DNA of 8,550 nucleotides. Origin: Hyphomicrobiales bacterium. GTDB lineage: Bacteria; Pseudomonadota; Alphaproteobacteria; Rhizobiales; Aestuariivirgaceae. Below are positions 1-6,487 of this stretch, in pieces (position 1 is the first letter of the stretch; every line of letters starts with the position of its first letter). The position numbers and the translations under genes are program-made. The notes under the pieces were generated by a model. That model was given only the letters and a program-made list of their open reading frames with translations. It did no database searches and was not told the DNA's origin. The DNA lies in the NCBI GenBank assembly GCA_025362535.1, contig JANYGE010000468.1:1-8550 (forward strand). The letters are read 5' to 3'.

Positions 1-1
1 C

Positions 2-439
2 GAAGGCCTGCTGGTGCATGAACCAAAAATCTCCGCTGAAATGCGCGACGCGCGCGCTGTGCAAGCCTTGCAGGAGGTGCAAATCGATCCAAGCCAGCGT
101 GACCGTTACCCGCATGAATTTTCTGGCGGCCAGCGCCAGCGCTTGGCCATCGCGCGGGCGATTATCTTAAAGCCCAAAGTGATTGTGTTAGATGAGCCAA
201 CCTCAGCTCTGGACCGCCAAGTGCAAAAGCAAATTGTCGATCTGCTGCGCAATCTGCAAAAGCTGCATAATCTATCTTATCTTTTTATCAGCCATGATCT
301 TGCCGTGGTGCGCGCCATGGCCGATCACATCATCGTTATGAAAGATGGAAAAATGGTGGAGCAAGGCACACCCGATGAGGTGATGCTGCACCCCAAACAA
401 AACTACACCCGCGCCCTTATGGCTGCGGCGTTTCAATAA
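2..439 (+). CDS. yejF: ABC transporter ATP-binding protein, YejF-like, 3' part only
   Basis: This is the C-terminal 145 residues of a peptide-type ABC ATPase; the 5' part lies outside the window and the frame is open to its left edge. The visible part carries the signature FSGGQRQR (visible residues 40-47), Walker B VIVLDEP (60-66), the D-loop SALD (68-71) and the H-loop ISHD (96-99). The segment [13 protein letters not shown], the spacing and the C-terminus [12 protein letters not shown] resemble the second ATPase half of YejF, the cytoplasmic ATPase of the YejABEF oligopeptide/microcin C importer. DppF/OppF-like relatives share these motifs, so the ATPase family is certain but the exact gene name is less so. 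It ends in TAA and converges on the - strand ATPase gene, leaving a 32-bp gap in which no convincing terminator is visible. Confidence 0.85.
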   Translation, partial: EGLLVHEPKISAEMRDARAVQALQEVQIDPSQRDRYPHEFSGGQRQRLAIARAIILKPKVIVLDEPTSALDRQVQKQIVDLLRNLQKLHNLSYLFISHDLAVVRAMADHIIVMKDGKMVEQGTPDEVMLHPKQNYTRALMAAAFQ

Positions 440-471
440 GGGCATCATCACTCGGGACCAGCAGCCCAAAC

Positions 472-1530
472 CTAAGCATCCAAAATAACCAGATCATTGG
501 GGTCGAAATTGATGGTTACGGGGGCACCGACTTCAGGGGGCTTGCTCATGTTCTGGTTGAACATATCGAGGGCGATATCATGCGCGCCGCAGCGCATTTT
601 AACGCGTAAGATTGAACCCAAGAAATTAATATCGGTGACATTTGCATTCAAGCTGTTGGAATTGGCCCGCGCCTTGCCAAGGCTGATTGCCTCTGGGCGA
701 AGCCCAACCGTGATTTCATCTCCACTTTTGCCTTTGGGCGATAGTCTTGATTTCACCGGTTGATCGCCGATGGTGAGGGTGCGTGCGACAGGATCAACGA
801 TCTTTGCCGACATGATGGTCAAGGTTCCGACAAATGATGCGACAAAGCGGGTGCGCGGTTGGTTATAGATTTCAGGTGGCGTGCCCAATTGTTCAATGCG
901 GCCCTCATTCATCACCACGACACGATCTGAAATTGACAGAGCTTCTTCCTGATCATGCGTTACAAAAACTGTGGTGATGCCAAGCTTGCGCTGCACCGAT
1001 CTTATTTCCTCGCGGAGAGAAACCCGTATCTTGGCATCCAAAGCAGATAAAGGCTCATCCAGCAACAGAATGCGCGGGCTAATCGCAAGCGCACGGGCAA
1101 GGGCGATGCGCTGCTGTTGGCCGCCTGAAAGCTGATAGGGATAGCGATCTCCAACCAAAGGCAATTTAACAAGCTCAAGCATCTCGGCCACGCGGGCTTT
1201 AATCTCGGCAGCTGGCTTTCCTGCAATTTTGAGCCCGAAGGCCACATTATCAGCGACTGTCATATTGGGAAACAGCGCATAGGCTTGAAACACCATGCCG
1301 ACATTGCGTTGTGCTGGATTAAGCTGGGTTACATCTTCATTGTCGATGGTGACACTGCCGGTGCTTGGGGTTTCAAAACCAGCAATCATGCGCAGCACCG
1401 TGGTCTTGCCGCAGCCGCTGGGGCCGAGCAGCGAAATGAACTCGCCCTTTTCAATGTTCAGATCAACCTTGCGCACCACATGATTGGCCCCATAGTTTTT
1501 GCTGATCTCTTTAATTTCGACAAAACTCAT
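472..1530 (-). CDS. ABC importer ATP-binding protein, PotA/FbpC type
   Basis: This 352-residue protein is the cytoplasmic ATPase that powers the importer encoded upstream on the same strand. Visible motifs in order are Walker A GPSGCGKTT (36-44), Q-loop Gln82 in VFQAYALFP, signature LSGGQQQR (134-141), Walker B ILLLDEP (154-160), D-loop SALD (162-165) and H-loop His192 in THDQEEAL. A C-terminal TOBE-type region (about 235-350) contains VGLRPEAI (275-282), as in the PotA/FbpC/UgpC class. Length is normal for that class. The start ATG overlaps the stop of the preceding permease gene as ATGA, and a GGAGC ribosome-binding site lies just upstream, so translation is probably coupled. It is the last gene of the four-gene operon. 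The substrate cannot be assigned from the ATPase. Confidence 0.93.
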   Translation of the reverse strand: MSFVEIKEISKNYGANHVVRKVDLNIEKGEFISLLGPSGCGKTTVLRMIAGFETPSTGSVTIDNEDVTQLNPAQRNVGMVFQAYALFPNMTVADNVAFGLKIAGKPAAEIKARVAEMLELVKLPLVGDRYPYQLSGGQQQRIALARALAISPRILLLDEPLSALDAKIRVSLREEIRSVQRKLGITTVFVTHDQEEALSISDRVVVMNEGRIEQLGTPPEIYNQPRTRFVASFVGTLTIMSAKIVDPVARTLTIGDQPVKSRLSPKGKSGDEITVGLRPEAISLGKARANSNSLNANVTDINFLGSILRVKMRCGAHDIALDMFNQNMSKPPEVGAPVTINFDPNDLVILDA

Positions 1531-2318
1531 TTTTTTGCTCCATTGGCGCTGCGCATGGCACCGCCTGCAACTTGTAAAAGACCCATGCAGGCCCAGGTGA
1601 TGATAAAGGCAATGATGGCAAGGGCGGCTGGTTCATAAGCTCGCTTGGCCCCGATCAATTGCAAATAGGGCCCAAAAGTGGGGCGGTTGAGCAGGCTGGC
1701 AAAAGTAAACTCACCAATCACCGTTGCAAAGGTGAGGAATGCCCCACTAAGAATGGCTGATTTGATGTTAGGCAGAATAACCTTCCACAAGATCATCGGC
1801 CATTTGGCCCCAAGGCTTTCAGCAGCCTCGGTCAAGGTGCCCACATCAATCGAACGCATTCCGGTTTCAACGGCGCGGTACATATAGGGCAGCGCTAAAG
1901 CCACATAGCCAAAGGACAGCAAAGCATCAGTGCCCAGTGCAGTTTGCGTCAGCGGCAAAATCGATGAAGTATTGTACATGCGCACATAGCCAAACACGAT
2001 GATGATGGCCGGGATCACCAAGGGCAACAGCGTGATGAACTCCACCAAGGGCCGAAGCTTGGGCAGGCGCAGCTGCACCCAATAGGCCGTGGGAACAACG
2101 ATCAGAATGCCAATCACAATGGTGACGATAGCCAGGACAATTGAATAGGTGAAAGCCGACTGAAAATCCGGATCACTGAGAACGATCTTATAAGCCTCAA
2201 AACTATATTCTCCGCGTTTAAGGCGCAGAGAAAATTCAAAGGTTGCGATCAGGGGCAGAAGAAAATAGAGCGCACCGAGAATAACGGCAAGCCAAGCCCC
2301 AATTTTTGAGTTTTTCAT
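1527..2318 (-). CDS. ABC importer permease, PotC/ThiP-like (second membrane subunit)
   Basis: This inner-membrane permease has about six hydrophobic segments, beginning with WLAVILGALYFLLPLIATF near the N-terminus. It carries the cytoplasmic EAA loop typical of BPD-type permeases, TEAAESLGAKWPMILWKVIL (163-182), which docks on the ATPase. I chose the ATG at 2316-2318, giving 263 residues. It overlaps the stop of the upstream permease as ATGA, and GGTGG precedes it at close spacing. A GTG three codons earlier (2325-2327) would add only MDE and lies over that ribosome-binding site. The gene's own stop overlaps the ATPase start in the same ATGA manner, so the three transport genes are tightly coupled. 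It probably pairs with the permease at 2315-3205 to form a heterodimeric channel. The family is clear; the substrate is unknown. Confidence 0.92.
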   Translation of the reverse strand: MKNSKIGAWLAVILGALYFLLPLIATFEFSLRLKRGEYSFEAYKIVLSDPDFQSAFTYSIVLAIVTIVIGILIVVPTAYWVQLRLPKLRPLVEFITLLPLVIPAIIIVFGYVRMYNTSSILPLTQTALGTDALLSFGYVALALPYMYRAVETGMRSIDVGTLTEAAESLGAKWPMILWKVILPNIKSAILSGAFLTFATVIGEFTFASLLNRPTFGPYLQLIGAKRAYEPAALAIIAFIITWACMGLLQVAGGAMRSANGAKK

Positions 2319-3205
2319 TTCATCCACCGTTCAGCCCGGGCCCGCAACATGATGTAAAGGACATTGGAAACCCCGGTGATGGCCACCATGCCAAGCGCCA
2401 GCGCATAACCAAGATTAGGATCATGCAGAACATCGCCACGGATCTGCGCAAAAAGCAGAATAGGCACAATATTCAGCGAAGAATTTGTAAGGGCATAGGC
2501 TGTGGCAACCGCCCCAAAGGCATTGGCAAATAAAAGCAAGGTTGAGCCTGCAATGCTCGGCCATAAAATCGGCAGAATGACATAACGCCAATGCTGAAAT
2601 GTGCTGCTGCCCAATGTGAGCGATGCTTCGCGCCATTCTTTTTTCAAGCCATCAATCGCTGGTGTTAGGATCAACACCATGAGCGGGATTTGAAAATAAA
2701 GATAAGTCAGTGTGAGGCCCCAGAAATCGAGCAAATTGAAGCCAGCATTATAAATATTGAAGTCAAAGATTTTGACCAGAGCCGCAGTGACCAAACCCGT
2801 GCGACCCAATGTGGCGATGAAGGCAAAGGCCAGTGGAACCCCAGCGAAATTGGAGGCAACGCCGGAGAAGGTCATCAATGTCGGTCTGATCCAGGATGGC
2901 AAACCACCATTCACGGCGGCATAGGCCAAGATAAATCCAAACAAAGCCCCACCAAGTGCCGATGTTGCACTGATTTCCAAGCTGAGCGTAAATGATTTGA
3001 TAATATCAGAGCGGAACAGATTGGCGATATTTTGCAGCGTGAAATTTCCACTGGGGTCTTGAAAGGCCCCAACCAACAGAAGAAATGTCGGCAGGATTAA
3101 AAACAAGGCGGCGAAAATAAAAAATGGGCTAACCCCAAGCCAGGCCACAAGATCGCGGTTCATGGCTTTGCTGGTTTTGTTTTGAAGCGTGCTGGCCGTG
3201 GTCAC
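2315..3205 (-). CDS. ABC importer permease, PotB-like (first membrane subunit)
   Basis: This is an inner-membrane permease of the BPD type. It has about six hydrophobic segments, the first being FFIFAALFLILPTFLLLVGA, and an EAA loop REASLTLGSSTFQHWRYVIL (193-212 from the chosen start). The frame also offers an ATG at 3236-3238 (307 residues). I prefer GTG at 3203-3205 (296 residues) because a clean GAGGA lies seven bases upstream of it, whereas the ATG has no ribosome-binding site and sits inside the arm of a perfect 12-bp stem-loop. The residues lost (MQSATFIEDQQ) are not hydrophobic and add nothing recognisable. It lies 78 bp after the binding-protein gene and ends in an ATGA overlap with the second permease. 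Family assignment is firm; the start is likely but unproven. Confidence 0.9.
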   Translation of the reverse strand: MTTASTLQNKTSKAMNRDLVAWLGVSPFFIFAALFLILPTFLLLVGAFQDPSGNFTLQNIANLFRSDIIKSFTLSLEISATSALGGALFGFILAYAAVNGGLPSWIRPTLMTFSGVASNFAGVPLAFAFIATLGRTGLVTAALVKIFDFNIYNAGFNLLDFWGLTLTYLYFQIPLMVLILTPAIDGLKKEWREASLTLGSSTFQHWRYVILPILWPSIAGSTLLLFANAFGAVATAYALTNSSLNIVPILLFAQIRGDVLHDPNLGYALALGMVAITGVSNVLYIMLRARAERWMK

Positions 3206-3212
3206 TTGCTGA

Positions 3213-3217
3213 TCCTC
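3213..3217 (-). promoter_or_regulatory. Ribosome-binding site deciding a GTG start of the first permease
   Basis: On the - strand GAGGA lies seven bases upstream of a GTG (3203-3205) in the permease frame. This is the best Shine-Dalgarno match in the region and argues against the ATG at 3236-3238, which is embedded in a stem-loop. The assignment rests on sequence match and spacing only. Confidence 0.5.
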
Positions 3218-3226
3218 AATGAACGT

Positions 3227-3258
3227 GGCGCTCTGCATTTAAAATGATGCAGAGCGCC
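3227..3258 (-). promoter_or_regulatory. Intercistronic stem-loop between binding-protein and permease genes
   Basis: A perfect 12-bp inverted repeat, GGCGCTCTGCAT and its complement, flanks an 8-nt AT-rich loop. In - strand transcripts it lies 25 nt past the binding-protein stop and before the permease start. No T-run follows on the - strand (the next bases are ACGTTC), so it is not a classical intrinsic terminator there. On the + strand it is followed by TTTT, but no + strand gene precedes it. Such hairpins after binding-protein genes are known to protect the upstream mRNA from 3' exonucleases, so that the periplasmic protein is made in excess over the membrane subunits. That role here is inferred. 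Confidence 0.7.
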
Positions 3259-3283
3259 TTTTCATCTGTCGTGCTGTTTCTAA

Positions 3284-4399
3284 TTATTTGCCAACAACAA
3301 CGCCAACAACGCTATCCCAGTTCTTGGCAAGCGCTTCTTTGGCAGCGGCTTGTTGTTCAAGAGTTGGGAATACGGCTTTGGCATAGCTTTCAGCCGGTGG
3401 CAGCTTGGCCAAAACATCGGCTGGAATTTTGCCATTTGCAGCAAGATCGTTAAAGCGGATGGGGTGGCAATAGCCTTTCAACCACGAAACCTGGCCTTCA
3501 TCCGAATAAAGATATTCCATCCAGAGTTTTGCAGCTGAAGGATGCGGTGCAAAGGCACTGATGGCTTGCACATAAACACCAGCCACAACGCCAGTTGCTG
3601 GAACGATCACTTCGATCTTTGGATTGCCCTTCAGCGTGTCACGTGCAGCAAGACCATTATAGTCCCAGAGAACTGTTACAGGAGTGGTGCCTTGAGCCAG
3701 TGTTGCGGCAGAACCAGCAACTGGAACGAAGTTGCCTTTCTTGTTGAGGTCAGCAAAATAAGCCAGACCAGCATCAGCGGCCTTGGCAACATCGCCATTG
3801 GACGCCGAGAGACCAGCTGCAAATACAGCTTGGATCGCTTGGTTGGAGCTGCGTGGATCACCCGATATTGAAACCGAGTTCTTGAAGTCTGGTCCTTGCA
3901 GATCAGCCCAATCCTTCGGCAGGTTCTTCACAATATCAGCATTGACCACGAATGAGAGAACGCCATAATAATCGCCATACCAGAGGCCATCAGCATCTTT
4001 GGCACTGTCTGGAATGGAAGCCCATGTCGATACTTTATAGGGTTGGAACAGGCCATCTTTTTTGCCGGCTGGACCAAAGGAAAGGCCAACGTCAACAACA
4101 TCTGGAGCTTGTGGGCCAGTGTTGCCCTTATTGGCTTTAATAGCTTCGATTTCGTCGCCTGAGCCAGCATCAGGGTTAAGCTCGTTGACAGTCAAACCAT
4201 ACTTGGCTTTGAAACCATCAATCACTGCGCCATAGCCACACCAGTCGCGTGGCAAAGCAATAACTGTGAGTTGGCCTTCTTTTTTTGCGGCGGCAACAAG
4301 CTCATCCATATTGTCAGCAAAGGCTGCTGTTGAGGCGAATAAGAATGTGCTGGCGACCGTTGCATTCAGCACTGCGGTCAAAAATTTCGTTGTTTTCAT
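3284..4399 (-). CDS. Periplasmic substrate-binding protein of ABC importer
   Basis: This 371-residue type-2 periplasmic binding protein resembles the AfuA/PotD-like extracellular solute-binding families. A Sec signal peptide is clear: lysines at 3-5, a hydrophobic core and a cleavage site AFA|DN after residue 28. The mature protein begins with MDELVAAAKKEGQLTV, typical of this fold, and contains DVVDVGLSFGPAGKKDG (100-116), GLWYGDYYGVLSFVVN (138-153) and VLWDYNGLAARD (243-254). Only two cysteines occur in the mature chain (Cys54 and Cys311), so a disulfide is possible. The tandem tyrosines that bind iron in FbpA-type proteins are not seen at the corresponding C-terminal position; the YY at 144-145 lies elsewhere. 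A ferric-ion ligand is therefore not supported; polyamine, phosphonate or another small organic ligand remains open. GAGAGAG precedes the ATG. It is the first gene of the importer operon. Confidence 0.9.
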   Translation of the reverse strand: MKTTKFLTAVLNATVASTFLFASTAAFADNMDELVAAAKKEGQLTVIALPRDWCGYGAVIDGFKAKYGLTVNELNPDAGSGDEIEAIKANKGNTGPQAPDVVDVGLSFGPAGKKDGLFQPYKVSTWASIPDSAKDADGLWYGDYYGVLSFVVNADIVKNLPKDWADLQGPDFKNSVSISGDPRSSNQAIQAVFAAGLSASNGDVAKAADAGLAYFADLNKKGNFVPVAGSAATLAQGTTPVTVLWDYNGLAARDTLKGNPKIEVIVPATGVVAGVYVQAISAFAPHPSAAKLWMEYLYSDEGQVSWLKGYCHPIRFNDLAANGKIPADVLAKLPPAESYAKAVFPTLEQQAAAKEALAKNWDSVVGVVVGK

Positions 4400-4456
4400 A
4401 TGTCTCTCTCGGGTTTTGTGTGAAGCTGGATCGGATGATCGCGGCTGACCGAGAGC

Positions 4457-4501
4457 GTGATATTTGGGCTCTGTAACAATCCCGTGTCGGTTTGACGTCA
4501 G
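4457..4501 (-). promoter_or_regulatory. Candidate activator-type promoter of the importer operon
   Basis: The 108-bp gap between the glycosyltransferase stop and the binding-protein start should hold the importer promoter if it has its own. On the - strand three units at 11-bp steps read CTGACGT, CCGACAC and TTGTTAC, each matching the Pho-box half CTGTCAT at four or five of seven positions. A -10-like TATCAC (4457-4462) follows the last unit after 10 nt. No good sigma-70 -35 hexamer stands at the usual distance. The match is weak and could be chance. The importer could equally be read through from the glycosyltransferase, since no terminator with a T-run is visible in the gap. Confidence 0.22.
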
Positions 4502-4507
4502 AAGGGC

Positions 4508-5563
4508 CTATCGCCTATGCACTAATGGTGAAGCCGTTTCAGGCGCAATGGTTTTGCCCGGTGCAATCGGTATCAGCCAACCCGCAAACATTTCTGCGGT
4601 GCGGCCCCAGGTAAATTTTTGCGCGGCGGCATGCACCTTATCGCGGTCGAGCAATAGAGCACGCTTGATCGCTTCTCCAAGATCAGCATCCATCGAGCCG
4701 GTTATGCCTTCTTCGATCACGTCAATGGGACTTGACACATTGAATGCGGCCACTGGTGTTCCACAAGCCATGGCTTCAATCATAACCAAACCGAATGTGT
4801 CAGTCAGGCTTGGAAAGACAAAACAATCCGCACTGGAAAGCGCTTGGGCATAAGCCCCTTCGAAAAGATATCCGGTGAACACCGCATCAGGATATTTGGC
4901 CTGTATGGTGGCACGGTCCGGTCCATCACCAATAATGACTTTTGTTCCGGGCAATTTCAGTTTGAGAAAGGCTTCAATATTCTTATCGACAATCACCCGA
5001 CCAGAAAGCGCAATGATAGGGCGCGGGAGATCAAAATAAGTGCGCGGCAAAAGCTTGAACACAGCGTGATCAACACCACGGGTCCACGTTTTCACATTCT
5101 TGAAACCCTTGGTCTCGAGCAATTTCGAAATCGTGAGGGATGGCGTCATTACAGAACCTGCCGGTTTGTGAAATGACTTCAACACCGACCAGAAAAACTG
5201 ACTTACACCCGGAACCGGAACCCGGGCATGCGCATACTCAGCAAAGCGCGTATGAAAGCTTGTGCTAAATTGAAAATTACGACGCGCACAAGCCCGCCGT
5301 GCAGCCCAACCGAGTGGCCCTTCGGTGGCAATGTGAATCGCATCAGGAGCAATCGCATCAATTTCCGCGCCAATTGTTTTTGCCCCAACCAAGCTGAGCT
5401 CAATTTCTTTATAGGAAGGAACCGCCCAAGTCTTACGGCCTTCGGGTGTGATATAATGAATCTCATGGCCGCGTTTGCGCAATTCGGCCCCCACCGTTTG
5501 CAGCGTGCGCACAACGCCGTTAACTTGCGGTGGCCAAGCGTCGGTGACTATCAAAATGCGCAT
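4508..5563 (-). CDS. GT4-type glycosyltransferase, probable diacylglycerol glycosyltransferase
   Basis: This is a GT-B fold glycosyltransferase (group 1, GT4-like) of 351 residues. The N-terminal domain opens with MRILIVTDAWPPQVNGVVRT (1-20), which includes the glycine-containing loop QVNGVVRTL. The nucleotide-sugar half contains RGVDHAVF (163-170), SGR (187-189), IGDGPD (211-216) and the EX7E-like motif DTFGLVMIE (255-263) followed by AMACGTP. The first acidic residue is Asp255 instead of Glu, which occurs in related GT4 enzymes. There is no transmembrane helix, as expected for a peripheral enzyme. I chose the ATG at 5561-5563 because GGAAAG lies seven bases upstream and the conserved MRILIVTDA begins there; a longer frame to 5677 only adds residues shadowed by plcP. 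It overlaps the plcP 3' end by 44 nt, so the two are probably cotranscribed and coupled. Use of PlcP-released diacylglycerol as acceptor is inferred from context; the sugar donor is unknown. Confidence 0.85.
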   Translation of the reverse strand: MRILIVTDAWPPQVNGVVRTLQTVGAELRKRGHEIHYITPEGRKTWAVPSYKEIELSLVGAKTIGAEIDAIAPDAIHIATEGPLGWAARRACARRNFQFSTSFHTRFAEYAHARVPVPGVSQFFWSVLKSFHKPAGSVMTPSLTISKLLETKGFKNVKTWTRGVDHAVFKLLPRTYFDLPRPIIALSGRVIVDKNIEAFLKLKLPGTKVIIGDGPDRATIQAKYPDAVFTGYLFEGAYAQALSSADCFVFPSLTDTFGLVMIEAMACGTPVAAFNVSSPIDVIEEGITGSMDADLGEAIKRALLLDRDKVHAAAQKFTWGRTAEMFAGWLIPIAPGKTIAPETASPLVHRR

Positions 5564-6347
5564 CGGGTGAACTTTCCATGTTGAGGGGCTGGGTGTGTTT
5601 CTTCCAGTCAATAATTTCGAAACGCCCATCGAAATGTTCAACAAGCGCAGTGCAGCTTTCGACCCAATCGCCGTCATTCAAATAATGAATGCCATCAATA
5701 ATTCTGTCATCCGGTGTGTGAATATGGCCGCAGATCACGCCCTCACATTTCTGAGCGCGGGCCTCGCGCACCACCACCTCTTCAAACCTTGAGATGAATT
5801 CAACGGCCTTTTTCACTTTGAATTTGAGATAGGCTGAGAGCGACCAATGGCCGAGACCAAAAAGACGGCGCGCGGCAAGGATCACCACGTTGAGATCCAT
5901 CAAGCGTTCGTAAGCCCAGTCTCCAAGCTTGGCGAGCCAGGGTGCAAAATAGATCACATTGTCAAATTTATCGCCATGCAGAACCAGATAGCGTTTGCCA
6001 TTGACAGCCTTGTGCACAGTCTCGCGCAAAACCGCTAAGCGGCCGAAGCGATGGCCCACTAAATCACGGAAATTTTCATCATGGTTGCCCGGGATATAAA
6101 TGACTCTGGTGCCTTTGCGGGCTTTGCGCAAAAGTTTTTGCAGCACGTCATTTTGTTTCTGGTCCCAATACCAATGTTTGCTGAGCGACCATGAATCAAT
6201 CAGATCGCCCACCAGATAGAGAAATTCACTTTCGGTCTCGCGCAGAAAATCAAGCAGCTGATCACATTGCGCCCGGCGCGTACCCAAATGCACATCTGAG
6301 ATGAAAATAGCTCTGAATTTTTTTGCCGAACTCGAGTTGGATTTCAT
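5520..6347 (-). CDS. plcP: Calcineurin-like metallophosphoesterase, PlcP-type phospholipase C
   Basis: This is a 275-residue cytoplasmic metallophosphoesterase of the UDP-2,3-diacylglucosamine-hydrolase-like group. All metal-binding motifs are visible: DVH (18-20), GDLID (47-51), GNHD (87-90), HGD (124-126) and GHIH (207-210). Between the last two lies an insert of about 70 residues rich in hydrophobic and basic residues (130-200), probably a cap that contacts lipid. In characterised rhizobial PlcP the enzyme converts phosphatidylcholine and related lipids to diacylglycerol plus phospho-head group during phosphate starvation. LpxH/LpxI-type lipid A function is the alternative, but the bta genes next door and the following glycosyltransferase favour PlcP. 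No strong ribosome-binding site precedes the ATG, and no other usable start precedes the DVH motif. The last 25 residues are low in conservation and overlap the glycosyltransferase start. Confidence 0.85.
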   Translation of the reverse strand: MKSNSSSAKKFRAIFISDVHLGTRRAQCDQLLDFLRETESEFLYLVGDLIDSWSLSKHWYWDQKQNDVLQKLLRKARKGTRVIYIPGNHDENFRDLVGHRFGRLAVLRETVHKAVNGKRYLVLHGDKFDNVIYFAPWLAKLGDWAYERLMDLNVVILAARRLFGLGHWSLSAYLKFKVKKAVEFISRFEEVVVREARAQKCEGVICGHIHTPDDRIIDGIHYLNDGDWVESCTALVEHFDGRFEIIDWKKHTQPLNMESSPDAHFDSHRRLATAS

Positions 6348-6390
6348 GATTCGCCGAACGATTAAATCTGTCTCACGGGGTTGAGCGCCT

Positions 6391-6412
6391 CAGTGTGAAG
6401 GCTGTGTGACAG
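6391..6412 (-). promoter_or_regulatory. Candidate Pho box facing plcP
   Basis: On the - strand two 11-bp units follow each other, CTGTCACACAG and CCTTCACACTG, identical at 8 of 11 positions. Their first seven bases match the PhoB half-site CTGTCAT at six and four positions. The pair lies 44-65 bp upstream of the plcP start, a reasonable activator position. A good -10 hexamer is not found 10 nt after the pair. The best one, TTTAAT at 6361-6366, is farther downstream and would leave a very short leader. Phosphate control is known for plcP in other species but is inferred here. Confidence 0.4.
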
Positions 6413-6414
6413 CC
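6400..6414. repeat. Perfect inverted repeat GGCTGT-N3-ACAGCC in the divergent promoter
   Basis: Six-base arms separated by GTG form a perfect dyad in the middle of the btaA/plcP intergenic region. It overlaps the candidate plcP-facing Pho box. It could be an operator for a dimeric regulator. It is too short a stem and has no T-run, so it is not a terminator. Confidence 0.5.
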
Positions 6415-6426
6415 AGCGTTTCGGCA

Positions 6427-6460
6427 CTGTGATGGTTCCGTCACAAAGCCTCACTAATTT
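6427..6460 (+). promoter_or_regulatory. Candidate Pho-box promoter of btaAB
   Basis: CTGTGAT (6427-6433), GGTT, then CCGTCAC (6438-6444) give two seven-base units 11 bp apart, matching the PhoB half-site CTGTCAT at six and five of seven positions. Ten bases later stands TAATTT (6455-6460), a weak -10 at the spacing seen in the E. coli phoA promoter. Transcription would start near 6467, leaving a leader of about 34 nt before the chosen btaA ATG at 6501. The same bases also read as an 18-bp near-palindrome, TGTGATGG-TT-CCGTCACA (6428-6445), so another regulator could bind here. Phosphate control of bta genes is established in relatives; here it is inferred from the motif and context. Confidence 0.5.
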
Positions 6461-6487
6461 CTTCGCAATATCTTCATCAATTGAAGC

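Noticed and set aside
1285..1638. A 117-codon open frame on the + strand
   Set aside because: It is antisense to the importer ATPase and permease genes and has no recognisable domain or ribosome-binding site.
3284..4399. Ferric iron as substrate of the importer
   Set aside because: The tandem tyrosines that ligate iron in FbpA-type proteins are not seen at the corresponding position, and no Fur-box-like sequence was noticed upstream.
4452..4472. Possible terminator after the glycosyltransferase (AGAGC...GCTCT, 11-nt loop)
   Set aside because: The stem is only five base pairs with a large loop, and no T-run follows on the - strand.
4493..4500. Palindrome TGACGTCA upstream of the binding-protein gene
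   Set aside because: An eight-base palindrome is common by chance, and no matching bacterial regulator or second copy is visible nearby.
4464..4853. A 129-codon open frame on the + strand
   Set aside because: It is antisense to the glycosyltransferase, whose protein shows clear family motifs; the + strand translation shows none.
5564..5677. A 38-residue N-terminal extension of the glycosyltransferase
   Set aside because: It lies entirely within plcP in another frame, and the conserved GT-B start MRILIVTDA with its own GGAAAG site begins at 5563.
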